The notes beneath the pieces were generated by a model, which was not told the origin of the DNA, made no database searches, and was given only the letters and a program-made list of their open reading frames with translations. From Scilla litardierei (lineage: Eukaryota; Streptophyta; Magnoliopsida; Asparagales; Asparagaceae): a DNA stretch of 64,000 nucleotides. Positions 34,601 to 43,020 of the stretch are shown piece by piece. The translations under genes were made by a program, and so were the position numbers. The stretch is taken from NCBI GenBank assembly GCA_030789695.1, contig CM061140.1, positions 175,484,319 through 175,548,318 of the forward strand, given 5' to 3'. Each line of letters starts with the position of its first letter. The stretch's first letter is position 1.

Positions 34601-37600
34601 GTAATTAGCTATTTTTCTGAACTTATATTAGAGGGATGTGGTTAGCCGGCCCTAGTTAGGCTTGATTTTGATATTGTGTGGGAGATTTTTTAGGAGAGTG
34701 CGGATGTCCTCGCTTATTGGCAACTTGGGAGAGTGGTCGCCACCAGAATTGTAACCAAATTATCCTTTTAATTTCTAGTTTTATCAATTTATTTTCAGAT
34801 TTACGTGAGTTCCTATCAAATTGGTATCAGAGCACGTAACGATCCATGACGGCTTCAACAAGATCAGAAGACAAGTTCGAGACTTTGGAGGCGAAATTTA
34901 CGAGCGAGATCGACGGGATAAAGAAATCATTGGCGGAAAACAAGGAATCCATGACAAGGTTTACGGATTTCATCGTAAAATTGACGGCGGAGCAAGAGAA
35001 GCAAGATGAGCAATTCATGCAATTGATTTTTCAATTGACGGCCAACGCTGAAAAAGATGGAAAAGATGACAGAAATCCAAAATCAGTGATAAAGGCGTCA
35101 CCTTTGGACAAGGGGAAGGAAAAGAGGGAGCCTTTTGATGCGAAAACCGTCCACGTAGAGGAGGCATACGACGAGGAGGAAGGTGGAGAGCCATGGGTGG
35201 AAGACTATCGCGAAAGGATCCGTCGAAGGGCAGAGGAGGGCCGTCGACCCCCCTACATCAGCCGGGAGGGGCGGCCGAGCCCAGATTTGGGCAGGGGCAG
35301 CCGTCCCGTCCCGGCAGAGCTCTTACAGGGTCGACCGGGCCATGCCACCCTCCGGCAGGGTCGGTCGACTCCACCGAACCCTCAGGAGGGTCTGTCGGCC
35401 CTCCGGCATCACCGGCAAGGGCCGCCAAGGGTCCAACAGGCTGCGGCGACATCAGCAGCCCCCGGCAGCTGCCAGTGGGGGTTCCAGGAGCGCGGCGAGC
35501 CCTAGTCCACTGTTTTTCGGGCCTCTTTGACACATCCAGACGATGAGGAGCACTTCCTACCGTACAACGGCTATACAGGGCATGCACGCGGTGATGGATT
35601 TCACTACGAGGATGGAGCAGGCGGTTACTATGACGATGGGGGAGGAGGTGCCTTCAGTGGAGGTGTTGATGGAGGGGGCTATGGGGGACGTGGTGAATGA
35701 CCCCGAGGGGGTTATGGAGATCGTGGTCGGGGGCCACCAGGAGTACATGAGACACACCAGGAGAGGTGGCAGCACTACCATCAGCCTAGATATGGCGGAG
35801 GACGAGGAGACCAGGGTACATTCAATATGGACCGGCTGCGAAAACTGAAGATGCCAGTATTCGATGGGTGGATCCAGTGTTGTGGATCAACCGAGCAGAT
35901 AGATTTTTCAGAGTCTCTCGCATGACGAAGGAGCAGAAGCTGGAGGCAGTTGATATTTGTTTGGATGAAAAGGCTCTCGTCTGGTTTCAGTGGAAGGATG
36001 CGAGGCGTCCTTTTTGCTCATGGGAGGAGATCAGTGATCAAATGGTGGAGAGGTTCAGGGTCCCCCACTTGGGAAACATGAGTAAGCTGCTGCTATCACT
36101 CAGGCAGGAGGGCACCTAAAGGGATTATCTAGAGAGGTTTGAGGCCCTATCAGACAGGTGCACGGGGTGTCTGACAAGACGATGGAGAGCACCTTTATGA
36201 AGGGGTTGAAGGCCACGATTCGAGCAGCGGTTCGCATGCAGAAGCCTCAGAGCCTGATGGAGGCTATGGAGTACGCTCAGATGGTAGAGGACTATCAGTT
36301 GGAGGAGAGAAAGGCGAGAGGTCGTTGGAGTGGATCGGTTCCTCGGGTGTCCCGACCGCGATAGGAGAACAGAAGGCAGCTATAGGGGCGGATCAAGCGA
36401 GTATTGAGAAGACGTGGAGCAGAGCAGCGCACTGCCAGCATGGGGTCAATTCAGGAGGATGACTGACGTCGAGATGAGGGAAAAGAAGCAGAAAAGCCTC
36501 TGTTTTAGATGCGATGAGTGGTTCACTTCAGGACACTACTGTGAGATGCGCAAGCTGCAAGTACTGATAGCCGGGGAAGACGAGGAGAATGGCGTGGAGA
36601 ATGAATAGGACGGAGTGGAAGACGACTTCCACTTGGAGTAGGACCGTCAGAAACTTCATGCACCACCTTGAGGACAAGGTGGATTTTCGGGGGCGCAGTA
36701 ATGTTAGATCCGACCGTAGCCCAATAGTGGGGTCTTTTTGAGGCTTTTAGTTATTTTTATTAGGAAATGATATTTGGGTAATTAGCTATTTTTCTGAACT
36801 TATATTAGAGGGAGGGGGCTAGCCGGCCCTAGTTAGGCTTGATTTTGATATTGTGTGGAAGATTTCTTAGGAGAGTGCGGACGTCCTCACTTATTGACGT
36901 CTTGGAAGGGTGGTTGCCCCTAGAATTATAGCCAAATTATCCTTTTAATTTCTAGTTTTATCAATTTATTTTCAGATGTGCGTGAGTTCCTATCAAAATC
37001 ATAGAGACTCTCTTTGGCTAACTTTCTTTATATTCTTACATCGAACTCATTTAAAAATTTTTGACGGTTGGTCACATGAAAGGGAAATTCTATACATATA
37101 CCCTACATACTTTACAGACGCCATACTTTATACACGCATCAAATTTTTTTAAAAATTTAGCTTTTTACTTTACACAAACACACACTTCATATTCCAATTA
37201 TAACCATCTCATCGTCTTCTCTTCTTTCCCTTTCCAATGAATTGGTCCCAAAAAAGCAGGGGATGAAACTATATAAAAGGAATTGAATGAGATGAATAAG
37301 AAATGAAGAACTACTCTTCTATCTTCTCTCCCTCTCTGTCAAGTATCTCCTCTTCTCTTCTCAACCACCAAGTCATTTGTCACCCAAATTTTTTTATTTT
37401 GAAGATGTTGGAGATGAAGAGTATCAAAGAAGATAGAGATGCACGAAATGGAGATGAAGAGAATATAGGAGATGGACGAGATGAAGATGATGAACCTGAA
37501 GCCTCTGAATTTCATTTTAAGTGAATTTTATTCTTTACTGAACTCAATTTTGAAATTGAAGAAGAAGATGGAGATGTAGGAGAACATGAAGAAGATGGAG

Positions 37601-40399
37601 GAGGCGGTTTCTAATTTTGTGTGGAGAAGATGGAGAAGATGAAGGGAAGAAGATGAAGTTACGGCGACTGCGACACGAGAGTAGCAAGGGGTGTGCATGA
37701 AGGGTAAAAAAGGAATAAGTTTGAATGGAAAATTTGTAAATAAATGGTTTGTGTGTAAAGAAATTTGGTATGCGTGTATAGCAACTACACTCTGGAAAGC
37801 AATCAACATTCACATATTTTGTCCTTGCCGCCATGCCAGGTTTCTCCTTATCAATTACATAATAACTTCCCTTGAACGCTTTAGAGTTTCTACCGTAATT
37901 GTTATGCTAATTTGAAAGAATATAACAATAATCAGGATGTTAACTTAATGTTAGACTATAGTTTAAACATGTTCAACTAACAGATGTTAATTGATGGATG
38001 TAGAATCTTTATATGCAAATTTTAAATTTATTGAAGGGTATAAGTGAAATAATACTTTTTCATGGATAAATAAGAAAAAACCTTGGGTTGGAGAGTATAT
38101 ATATGCAAAACTATCATAAATCAATTATACTATTTTTCTATCAATTTTCTAGCAATCCTTCAAAAAATTTAGAATGTTTTATACTTCATAATATTGCTTA
38201 GCAATCCGGGCAAAAAATGATATGCAATACAAATTGAAATTTGCCTTTGTAAGTGGTACTTGGACTTCAACATTTAACACTACTGTTAACCAAATTTTAG
38301 ATGAATAGATACTGAATGATTGTTTTGGTTACTGATTTTCTTTTTTCGTATTTCATTGGTCAAGGGAAGCATCTTCTGACATCGTGAGTTAGAGCTCCTG
38401 ATGCTTGCATAACTAATCTCCAATCTACCTTTCCAATTTCATTTTAAAGAAATTTTCCCATTTTAAACAATATATCATCTTGGTTGCAATCTAAAGTTTT
38501 TGAGCATGAAGCTCCTTCATTTATTTGTTTATTTCATTTTTAATTGCCACAGTCTTGGAACTCTCAGAGAAATATCAGAAGCGTTTTGGGCCTTTACGCT
38601 ATTTTATCGCGGGATTTCTGAAATTTCTATGCTTACCCAAGTATGAATATGAATTGGAGTATCTGCCCTTGTCAAATGATGTGGCATCTGTTGGAAAGCT
38701 TTTAGAAGATAAAGATAGGATTGATACATCAGACCTCTATACGGACATAATGTGCAGGTCTAGCAAAGATGAAATTCCCAGGGCTTCTAGTTTGTCAAGT
38801 ATTGATTCCATCATGTCTCCAACTAGAATGTCAGGCAGTGATTTAGGAACAGTAGGCAGTACTCATGCGAATAATGAGCCATCTGATTATGTCCGTGGTC
38901 TTGATTCAAAATCAAAGCGCCTCTCTGCAGGGAGAATCAATTTAGTGACAGAACCGGAAGAAGTTCTTCACCCCCAGCTTCACCTGTCCACAACCCCTAA
39001 CATGCCAAGAACTAGGTCGAAGTCGCGTACAGATAAATATTGGAATGGTTTGACCGCTCCAAACGATTCCAGGTGTCCTTGGGCAGCCACGGCATCAAAT
39101 GACAAGGAAGACATTTCCTCCACAGTTTCTGATCCTGGGCCAATTTGGGACTCAGAGCCCAAGTGGGATGCTGAGGCCAAGTGGGAAGGTGAGAATTCCA
39201 TTCAGCTGCCAGGGCCATCAGAGGACAGTGAACCAGTACTAACGGAGGAACTTGTTCCCACATTAGAACACAAGTGGGTTGTTAAGAAAGGACAATTTCT
39301 TGCTATTTTAGCATGCAATCATTCTTGCAAGACAGTTCAGAGTTTAAGTTCTCAAGTTGTTGCACCAAAGGCCATTCATGATGATAACAGCCTGGACTTG
39401 CTTTTGGTTCATGGAAGCGGGAGAATGAAGTTACTGAGATTTTTTGTTCGATTGCAATTTGGTCTGCATCTTTCACTTCCTTTTGTAGAATATGTTAAGG
39501 TATGGTCCCACCGTTATGCTTTCCCGTAAAAAGAATTACCAGTTTTAGCTCTATATTTGTATCAAATTGAGTTTTTTTGGTTCTTAGTCAATATTGATTT
39601 AACCATCTATTTTTTTGTTCTTAGTCAATATTGATTTAACCATCTATCAGGATATGGAATAATGGACACTGACCAATGACTTTGTTAGCATGGTTCCCAA
39701 GTCGCAAACTTTTAGTGTAAATAGCTCATAGTTCCTGAGAAAATTCAAAAGTGCATGAGTAACAATTACATCTAGAAAATAGAGTAGCTAGTGTGTCAGA
39801 AACTGCAGGTGAATTCCAACGAGCTTTTCTGTGGATGTTTCTAGTTTCATCTGCACTTACCAGATGTTGCCATCAATTCCCACTTCAACTTTCGGCTATT
39901 CTATTATCATTGCTTGAAAAAGAAATACCTATTAGCATGAATTGGTCCTAAAATTACTTGTGGATTGCATTGCAGAAAAACTCTTAAAGCCTGTTTTTGT
40001 AGTATATAGGTCTTTCAAGAAATGACTGAGCATTGACGCCACTTAAAAATGTTTTTTGGTAAGACCAGTTTTGGGGTGGTCATTTTTATGACTATTTGTG
40101 CTCGACGCGACCTATTTTTGGCTAGTTTAATTTACAACTGATTGTGCCCACTGCTTTATTTGTCATTCCTCCATTTCTTTTTCAGTCTTTATTCTTTTTC
40201 AGAAAGTTAATAAAACATTTCCGATTCATTTCGTAACTTATAATATTTGCAGGTAAAGTCAGTCAAGCTTAGGCCTGGAAAGAACTGTCACAATGGCTGT
40301 GGCATTGATGGGGAACTTTTCTCTGTAAATAGGCAAGTCATATGCTATTTGCTTACTGAGCAATGCAGATTAATTGGTCAGCGTTCTACCCGAGATTGA
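16517..40399 (+). CDS. LCBK1: sphingoid long-chain-base kinase, C-terminal 490 residues (six exons)
   Basis: Joined exons: 16517-16610, 16701-16738, 18230-18376, 26735-26834, 38553-39499 and 40253-40399 (1473 bases, 490 codons plus TGA). All junctions are GT-AG and phases agree throughout. The protein would phosphorylate sphingoid long-chain bases with ATP. Seen: the DAGK-catalytic motif CVGGDGIVNEVLNGLL, then PIGIIPAGSDNSLAWT, a sphingosine-kinase-type C-terminal half, a plant-specific Ser/Pro/Trp-rich insert (ISSTVSDPGPIWDSEPKW) and the final CGIDGELF motif. The match to Arabidopsis LCBK1 (about 760 aa, from memory) is strong along the whole length. The ATP-loop exon with NPRSG and the N-terminal region are missing from 1-16516, so they lie further upstream or are lost. 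No stop or frameshift is seen, so the gene looks functional. Introns 3 and 4 are 8.4 and 11.7 kb and full of mobile elements. Confidence 0.93.
16701..16738 (+). CDS. LCBK1: LCBK1 exon b (GGDG motif)
   Basis: A 38-base micro-exon after TTTTGTAG. It encodes GIICVGGDGIVNE, the nucleotide-binding GGDG signature of the diacylglycerol/sphingosine kinase fold. Ends in phase 0 before GTTAGTG. Confidence 0.92.
16940..16964 (+). repeat. T14-G11 homopolymer junction in intron b
   Basis: Fourteen T followed by eleven G, preceded by a GC-rich patch with (GGC)n at about 16829-16841. Confidence 0.9.
17518..17933 (+). repeat. tandem duplication of about 212 bases in intron
   Basis: Two head-to-tail copies starting TTCTTCATAAAAA at 17518 and 17730, sharing GTGTGTCCTGTTTTATATGAG and AATTAGCGAACTGTC. 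About 90% alike by eye. No coding frame. Confidence 0.85.
18230..18376 (+). CDS. LCBK1: LCBK1 exon c
   Basis: After CTTCCGCAG; 49 whole codons from VLNGLLSRGD through IPAGSDNSLAWT to ITIIK; donor GTAACTG. Carries the PxGSxNxLA-like motif that completes the catalytic site. Confidence 0.93.
18438..19149. mobile_element. hAT-like TIR element in kinase intron
   Basis: Ends CAGTGGCGGATGCA and the complement of CAGGGGTGGATCCA; flanks are weakly alike over 8 bases (5 of 8). Near the right end is GAGCGACCGCCCATGC, a word common in this kind of plant element. The inner part 18945-19010 contains GAACCCAAGACCTC and CACTTGAGCTAA, like the B and A boxes of a tRNA-derived SINE read on the minus strand. 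A hairpin MITE (18491-18640) sits inside. Confidence 0.5.
18491..18640. mobile_element. hairpin MITE, about 150 bp
   Basis: Almost the whole element folds back: left AGGTGGCACCTGATCTAC, GATCAGGTG, AAGACACAAAAAGG; right the complement of AGGTGCCACCTGATCTAA, TCAGGTGGCAAGACACATAAAGG. Single copy of the family duplicated at 14671-15040. Confidence 0.75.
19150..20461. other. intron, gene-free
   Basis: Very AT-rich. (AAC)n at about 19557-19580. Otherwise I see nothing I can name. Confidence 0.5.
20778..22685. mobile_element. Pack-MULE-like element with 0.4-kb TIRs
   Basis: Inverted repeats of about 420 bases (20778 to about 21195 and about 22255-22685), beginning GAGGCGTGCT at each end, about 80% alike by eye. 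They are flanked by TAATTTTT on both sides (8 bp; a shifted 9 cannot be excluded). The TIRs are GC-richer than their surroundings and CT-rich, and include GATCGACGACGGGTCTCCGC-type sequence. The middle (21200-22250) carries a minus-strand ARM-repeat gene fragment. Long TIRs plus captured gene sequence fit a Pack-MULE; no transposase is present. An 8-bp duplication would instead suggest hAT. Confidence 0.7.
21879..22346 (-). pseudogene. captured ARM-repeat protein fragment fused to TIR-derived frame
   Basis: A 155-codon open frame. Residues 1-32 (Arg/Cys-rich) come from the TIR. From about residue 40 it reads like the C-terminal end of a plant armadillo-repeat protein: ISVIVINLLIKTSILGDATF, KTEKSVPNLVMLLDP, KNYVVSCLATMS, RKCRKQMMAYGAVGYLKKLL, then ERLEIRGN and stop. 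ARM proteins of this type usually end in a basic LERLERGKLRSLF-like tail, which is cut short here. The sequence 21240-21878 may be its captured 3' part. If transcribed it would give a chimeric protein; there is no evidence that it is. Family assignment rests on memory of the C-terminal motif. Confidence 0.55.
22942..23319. mobile_element. MITE, about 380 bp
   Basis: Inverted ends of about 70 bases: left ATAATATCTATCATATGACA with GTTAAGCC, right the complement of ATAATAGGTATCATATGACA with GTTAAGCC. No coding frame. It directly follows the split dispersed repeat. Confidence 0.65.
23320..24099. other. intron, gene-free
   Basis: (AT)n at about 23775-23793. A segment at 23890-24060 (GGTGAACCCTAGGGGCAATT, GAAACCGTTGAATATGTAAC) resembles 12110-12280 and, less so, 15240-15320, so it may be a decayed repeat family. 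Confidence 0.4.
24100..24485. mobile_element. MITE, about 385 bp
   Basis: Inverted ends: left ATGAACATTTTGCTCATATG with GGTTCACTCCA, right the complement of ATGAACACAAGCATCATATG with GGTCACTCCA. It resembles the 22942-23319 element in size and in a central GTTTTAGAATAT word. Confidence 0.55.
24486..26734. other. intron, gene-free
   Basis: AT-rich with no recognisable element. The small open frame at 24854-25162 shows no family features and no exon signals, and I take it as chance. Confidence 0.5.
26735..26834 (+). CDS. LCBK1: LCBK1 exon d
   Basis: After TTGCTGCAG; encodes GGLTAMDVFAVEWIQTGRIH to FGFLSN and ends one base into the next codon. Donor GTATAA. The flanking introns are the two long ones. 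Confidence 0.93.
26975..29311 (-). mobile_element. Tekay-like solo LTR, perfect target duplication TGAGC
   Basis: Plus-strand ends TGTAACGCCCC (26975) and GGGCCTTTACA (29311); TGAGC at 26970-26974 and again at 29312-29316. On the minus strand it reads TGTAAAGGCCC to GGGGCGTTACA, as for Tekay LTRs, with a TATA box near 28896-28910 and a CT-rich leader. It contains a 27-base unit (GGAGTGGGTGGGGGTTTATT and so on) repeated at 29229-29288. No internal region, so it is the product of LTR-LTR recombination. Open frames within it are LTR artefacts. It lies in kinase intron 4. Confidence 0.9.
28896..28910 (-). promoter_or_regulatory. TATA box of the solo LTR
   Basis: Reads TATCTATATAAAGGG on the minus strand, followed downstream by a GC-rich leader. 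It points against the kinase gene. Confidence 0.55.
29340..31987 (-). mobile_element. probable degenerate solo LTR (Tekay-like)
   Basis: Starts TGTCACACCCC just after the previous solo LTR and appears to end GACTGGGACCGTTATA at 31987 (about 2.65 kb). That end resembles the usual GTTACA with one change. Flanks GCATG and CTATG agree at only three of five bases. The sequence next to the right edge resembles the start of the LTR at 1267 when complemented. A SINE-like piece sits inside. Confidence 0.45.
30345..30490 (+). mobile_element. SINE-like sequence with pol III B box
   Basis: CCTCCTTGCAAGGTGACCCG followed by GGTTCGAACCC, a perfect B box in a palindrome, then GGGCGGATGGGAGCCTC and GCACGCGCTTTATC. 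This resembles plant Au-type SINEs. The A box is poor and no clear tail or duplication was found. Confidence 0.5.
31988..34011. other. intron, gene-free
   Basis: AT-rich; open frames at 33087-33326 and 33731-33916 show no family features. I see nothing further. Confidence 0.5.
34012..34451. mobile_element. Mutator-like MITE, about 440 bp
   Basis: Inverted ends starting GGACAAAATTTTAAAAT and the complement GGATAAATTTTCAAAAT, about 80 bases long. Flanks TTTAATGAA and TTTAATTCA agree at 7 of 9. Inside are repeated GGTCGGGGTTG and AATCCCGGTCG words and GCGAAATCTGACATG, shared with 9619-10779. Confidence 0.7.
34820..34833 (+). other. primer-binding site (tRNA-iMet)
   Basis: TTGGTATCAGAGCA, complementary to the 3' end of initiator Met tRNA, two bases after the 5' LTR. 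Confidence 0.9.
34846..36608 (+). pseudogene. Ty3/gypsy Gag, several frameshifts and stops
   Basis: Starts MTASTRSEDKFETLEAKF soon after the primer-binding site. A coiled-coil N-terminus (to about 35070) is followed by an acidic stretch (EEAYDEEEGGEP) and a GC-rich Pro/Gly/Arg stretch (35180-35520) that is split over frames. The capsid-like core comes next (WINRADRFFRVSRMTKEQKL, ALVWFQWKD, WEEISDQMVERF, 35868-36117), then TFMKGLKATIRAAVRM. The zinc-knuckle-like CFRCDEWFTSGHYC follows at about 36500-36550. In-frame stops (for example near 36117 and 36361) and at least two frameshifts make it inactive. Confidence 0.85.
37001..38552. other. intron, with a possible TIR element and a purine-rich tract
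   Basis: 37085-37800 may be a decayed TIR element: TATACACGCATCAAATTT near 37131 and its complement-like AAATTTGGTATGCGTGTATA near 37762. Inside is a GAAGATGGAGATGAAGA-type purine tract (37390-37680), which gives spurious acidic open frames. From 37800 to the exon I see only AT-rich intron. Confidence 0.4.
38553..39499 (+). CDS. LCBK1: LCBK1 exon e (large, plant-specific insert)
   Basis: After ATTGCCACAG; 947 bases. It starts by completing Val, then LELSEKYQKRFGPLRYF. It contains the long Ser-rich, Trp-rich plant insert (RASSLSSIDSIMSP, STVSDPGPIWDSEPKWDAE) and the core motif NSLDLLLVHGSGRMKLLRFF. Donor GTATGG after VEYVK. Confidence 0.95.
39580..39648 (+). repeat. 31-base direct duplication in last intron
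   Basis: GTTCTTAGTCAATATTGATT and the following ACCATCTAT occur twice in a row with a short T-run between. Confidence 0.9.
40253..40399 (+). CDS. LCBK1: LCBK1 last exon
   Basis: After ATTTGCAG; encodes VKSVKLRPGKNCHNGCGIDG ELF and ends EQCRLIGQRSTRD-TGA. The GIDGE motif near the C-terminus is a hallmark of sphingosine/diacylglycerol kinases. Confidence 0.94.
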   Translation, partial: VKSVKLRPGKNCHNGCGIDGELFSVNRQVICYLLTEQCRLIGQRSTRD

Positions 40400-42219
40400 T
40401 AGTGCACAAGTCAGAGCCATCACAAATCAGGCAGTCTGGCATTTGACTTGTTGGGAATTTTGCATGGATTCTCTTTCATCAAACTATGTATGAGAAGATG
40501 TGGCAGTTACACTATTCATTACCGGAGGCCTCTGGAATGTGACATCTAGCCATTTTGGGTATGAGTGCAGTCGTGCACCATCTTTTGTATATTTGTTCGG
40601 TTTTCCCTACATGAGTACTAAATAGGATTCTATGTATGGGCTATCCATCCTTTTTTGGTTATGTTTCTACCTATTGTTGCATGCACATTTTGGTTTGGCT
40701 GGAGCATGTGTTGATATCTTTCTGAATGGAGCAGCTCATATTCTCAAAAAGGTTTATTCGTAATGATGTTGTCTAGTTGTACGAATGTTGACATATTGAA
40801 TCGTTAATACTCATGGCTTTCACTTGAGCGTCAACATCACTCCTGAGATCATTGCTAGATCTAGTACGACTTTCAAAGAAAGTGTTTCTCATTGTTGACA
40901 TTTAAATAATATAAGGTGCATGTATAAGATAGACATGAGGGAAAATGGGTTTGGCAGAAATGGCATTGTATGCAAACTTGAGTCTAATTTTGACAGGACG
41001 GTATTGGGCAAACATTCCTCCGGCAGTGAAGAGAGGACTGTAAAGAGGCAGTGGAAGACAAAATCAGCTGTGAGGCCCCGTCTACCTCGCAAAAACCCTT
41101 GGTTGGAAATATTCAAAACACTCTAGTGGAACCCTTCTTTCTCTCAAGTAAGCACCATCCTTAACCCTATTTTGATTAATTGTTTATTTCAAAATCTGAT
41201 CATTGGTTGCAATAGAATATTTTTTCTAGATTCAAAATTTCTCTGCGATTCACAGGCATATTCTCTTGTCACAGTTAGAACAATTTCGTTGACAGCATTC
41301 CGAGGATCATTTCCATTTCCAAGGGTATGTTCATCTTGAATTTTCTTCCTTGAATCGTGTTAAAAAACTTTGAATTAATGTTGAGAATCAAGCCAGGTGT
41401 ACTTGACTGAGAATTTGGTCTATATCATTCAATCATGCTGCAACCAAAATTTCTGAAGTTCTGACAAGCATTTAGAATGCAAAGTATTGAAGAAGATTTG
41501 CAAGAAAAGAAATAAAAACAGGATAAAACCATAGTGGCATACCCTAACAAATAAGACCTTGCATTATCCAAGCATCTCCATACAAATAGTTAATTTCTTC
41601 ACATTGTCCAAAATATAGTATAGAATTAAGCTATGGAGATTTTAACTTTCATGGGCATTTTTTTCCATATCATACCTTTCCTAGAATTCTTCATTTTCAC
41701 AACAAATGCACACACATTCTTTTTTCTTCATAAAGAAATATTTACATCATTATATGCATGAAGTCAGAAAGTACACATGTACTTTTTTTTATGTTCAGAT
41801 TTAAATTGAATAGAATAGATAGACAGTCCATTGGTTTCCATGGTCTTTTAAAAAATGTGTTGGTTCCTTTACAAGCGCTCTTTATTCCCCCCCCCCCCCC
41901 CCCCCCCAAAAGTTTAGAAGCCATGACAATAAATTATTCCAACTTTGTATTGAGTGTCAAATCTCGGTTAAATACTAAAGAATCGATTTTTAAGGACTTG
42001 AACTGCTACATTGACATGGTATAATTATGAGAGATATGCTTGTGTGGACAAGTGGAGAAAAAGTTTTGGATGTGATGCGTGATAAAGAGCTAAGTTGTTG
42101 AATTGAAGTTAATGACTAATGTTGAATATTAAGCCACTCTTGTAGATCATCTTCACCTGTTCTATTCAAGAGCATATTACAGAAAAAGTATATAATCTAT
42201 GTTTAATTGAGTGGTATAT
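40400..42219 (+). other. 3' flank and probable 3' UTR of LCBK1
   Basis: No further kinase exon is needed after the TGA. The open frame 40920-41126 (ending RPRLPRKNPWLEIFKTL) has more balanced base composition than its surroundings and could be a transcribed 3' UTR exon or a gene relic; I do not recognise it. AG|GCATATTC near 41257 and a donor-like GTATG near 41323 could bound a non-coding exon. A C21 run lies at 41887. Confidence 0.4.
41887..41907 (+). repeat. C21 homopolymer
   Basis: Twenty-one C followed by AAAA; on the other strand T4 then G21. Confidence 0.9.
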
Positions 42220-43020
42220 TTACCTTAAACAGTATTCACAATATAACTTGCACAAAAAGTATATTACTGAATGTTGTTGAAGGCAAAATTTTAATTCTGA
42301 CTTTTCCTTAAACATCTTTTCTACCTGAATTTCAAGGTCTTGGTAGTTTACATCCCAAACTGCACCTTCCATAGCTTCAACCAAGTCAATGTATTCACTC
42401 TCTTCAGTCTCAATGCTATCAACAGAATGATATTCTGAATAACAATCATCTGCTTGGTCTTGACATATTTTCTCATTATCTATATCAACTGCATTTTTAT
42501 TACCACCATTCCCATCTTCAGCAATCTGATCCACACGCACCTCAGGCAGTTGCTCATCTTCTTGGACGTTATGGTCATCCTCATCCACTTTCTTCATCAC
42601 TAGAGAATTCAGTACTCAATACTTTCCACACTTTGCTGCTAGAAGCATTTCTGGATGGATATTTCCTCCTTGCAGTTTCAATAGGAGTCACTAGCACATT
42701 GTTTGATTCCTCCAATGTCATATACATCTCAAACTTTTTCATGTTTGTAAAGAGTATCACCAAATCCTTGTCAGTTTTTAGTAACTTATACTCCTTAGGA
42801 TTGTATAATGGAATGGCATGCGACAGCTTCATGATTTGGCCTCTTGCTATAAGACAAAACTCATAAATCCGTTCTGCAATTCTCTGCAAAGAAGCATTCC
42901 TATTTTCCACCATAAATGTTTTCTGCCTTCCCACATGATACTTCTTTCTTCCTGTCCTAGGTATACACTTTCATCATCCATCATACTTGAGCACAATCTC
43001 TCGCACTTCAAACTCCATTG
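42220..43020 (-). pseudogene. MULE (MuDR-like) transposase, N-terminal part
   Basis: Two abutting minus-strand frames. The first (42581-42934, with an upstream MEFEVREIVLKYDG-like start near 43018) carries IPLYNPKEYKLLKTDKDLVI and FTNMKKFEMYMTLE, like the early part of plant MuDR proteins. The second (42220-42600) has an acidic linker and then DLEIQVEKMFKEKSELKFCL and QQHSVI, resembling the start of the MuDR DNA-binding domain (F-VGM-FK-K--LKKAI--YA-). A frameshift or stop joins them near 42590, and the catalytic domain and SWIM finger are absent. Recognition is by pattern only. Confidence 0.5.

Larger units (their letters stand above)
34525..36995 (+). mobile_element. gag-only Ty3/gypsy element (TR-GAG type), complete with LTRs
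   Basis: Two LTRs of 294 bases (34525-34818 and 36702-36995), both TGTTAGATCC to CCTATCA, about 30 differences by eye (roughly 11%). Perfect target duplication AAATC (34520-34524 and 36996-37000). A primer-binding site TGGTATCAGAGC (initiator Met tRNA) starts at 34822, and the purine tract is near 36687-36700. The 1.88-kb interior codes only for Gag, with no protease, RT or integrase. This fits TR-GAG non-autonomous elements. LTR divergence implies an old insertion in kinase intron 4. Confidence 0.9.

Noticed and set aside
35364..35372. GTCGAC site in the gypsy Gag
   Set aside because: Single occurrence in GC-rich coding sequence; not part of the LTR palindrome clusters.
35180..35590. Separate GC-rich gene with several overlapping frames
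   Set aside because: It lies inside the Gag of a gypsy element; frames are split pieces or shadows of one Pro/Gly/Arg-rich Gag segment.
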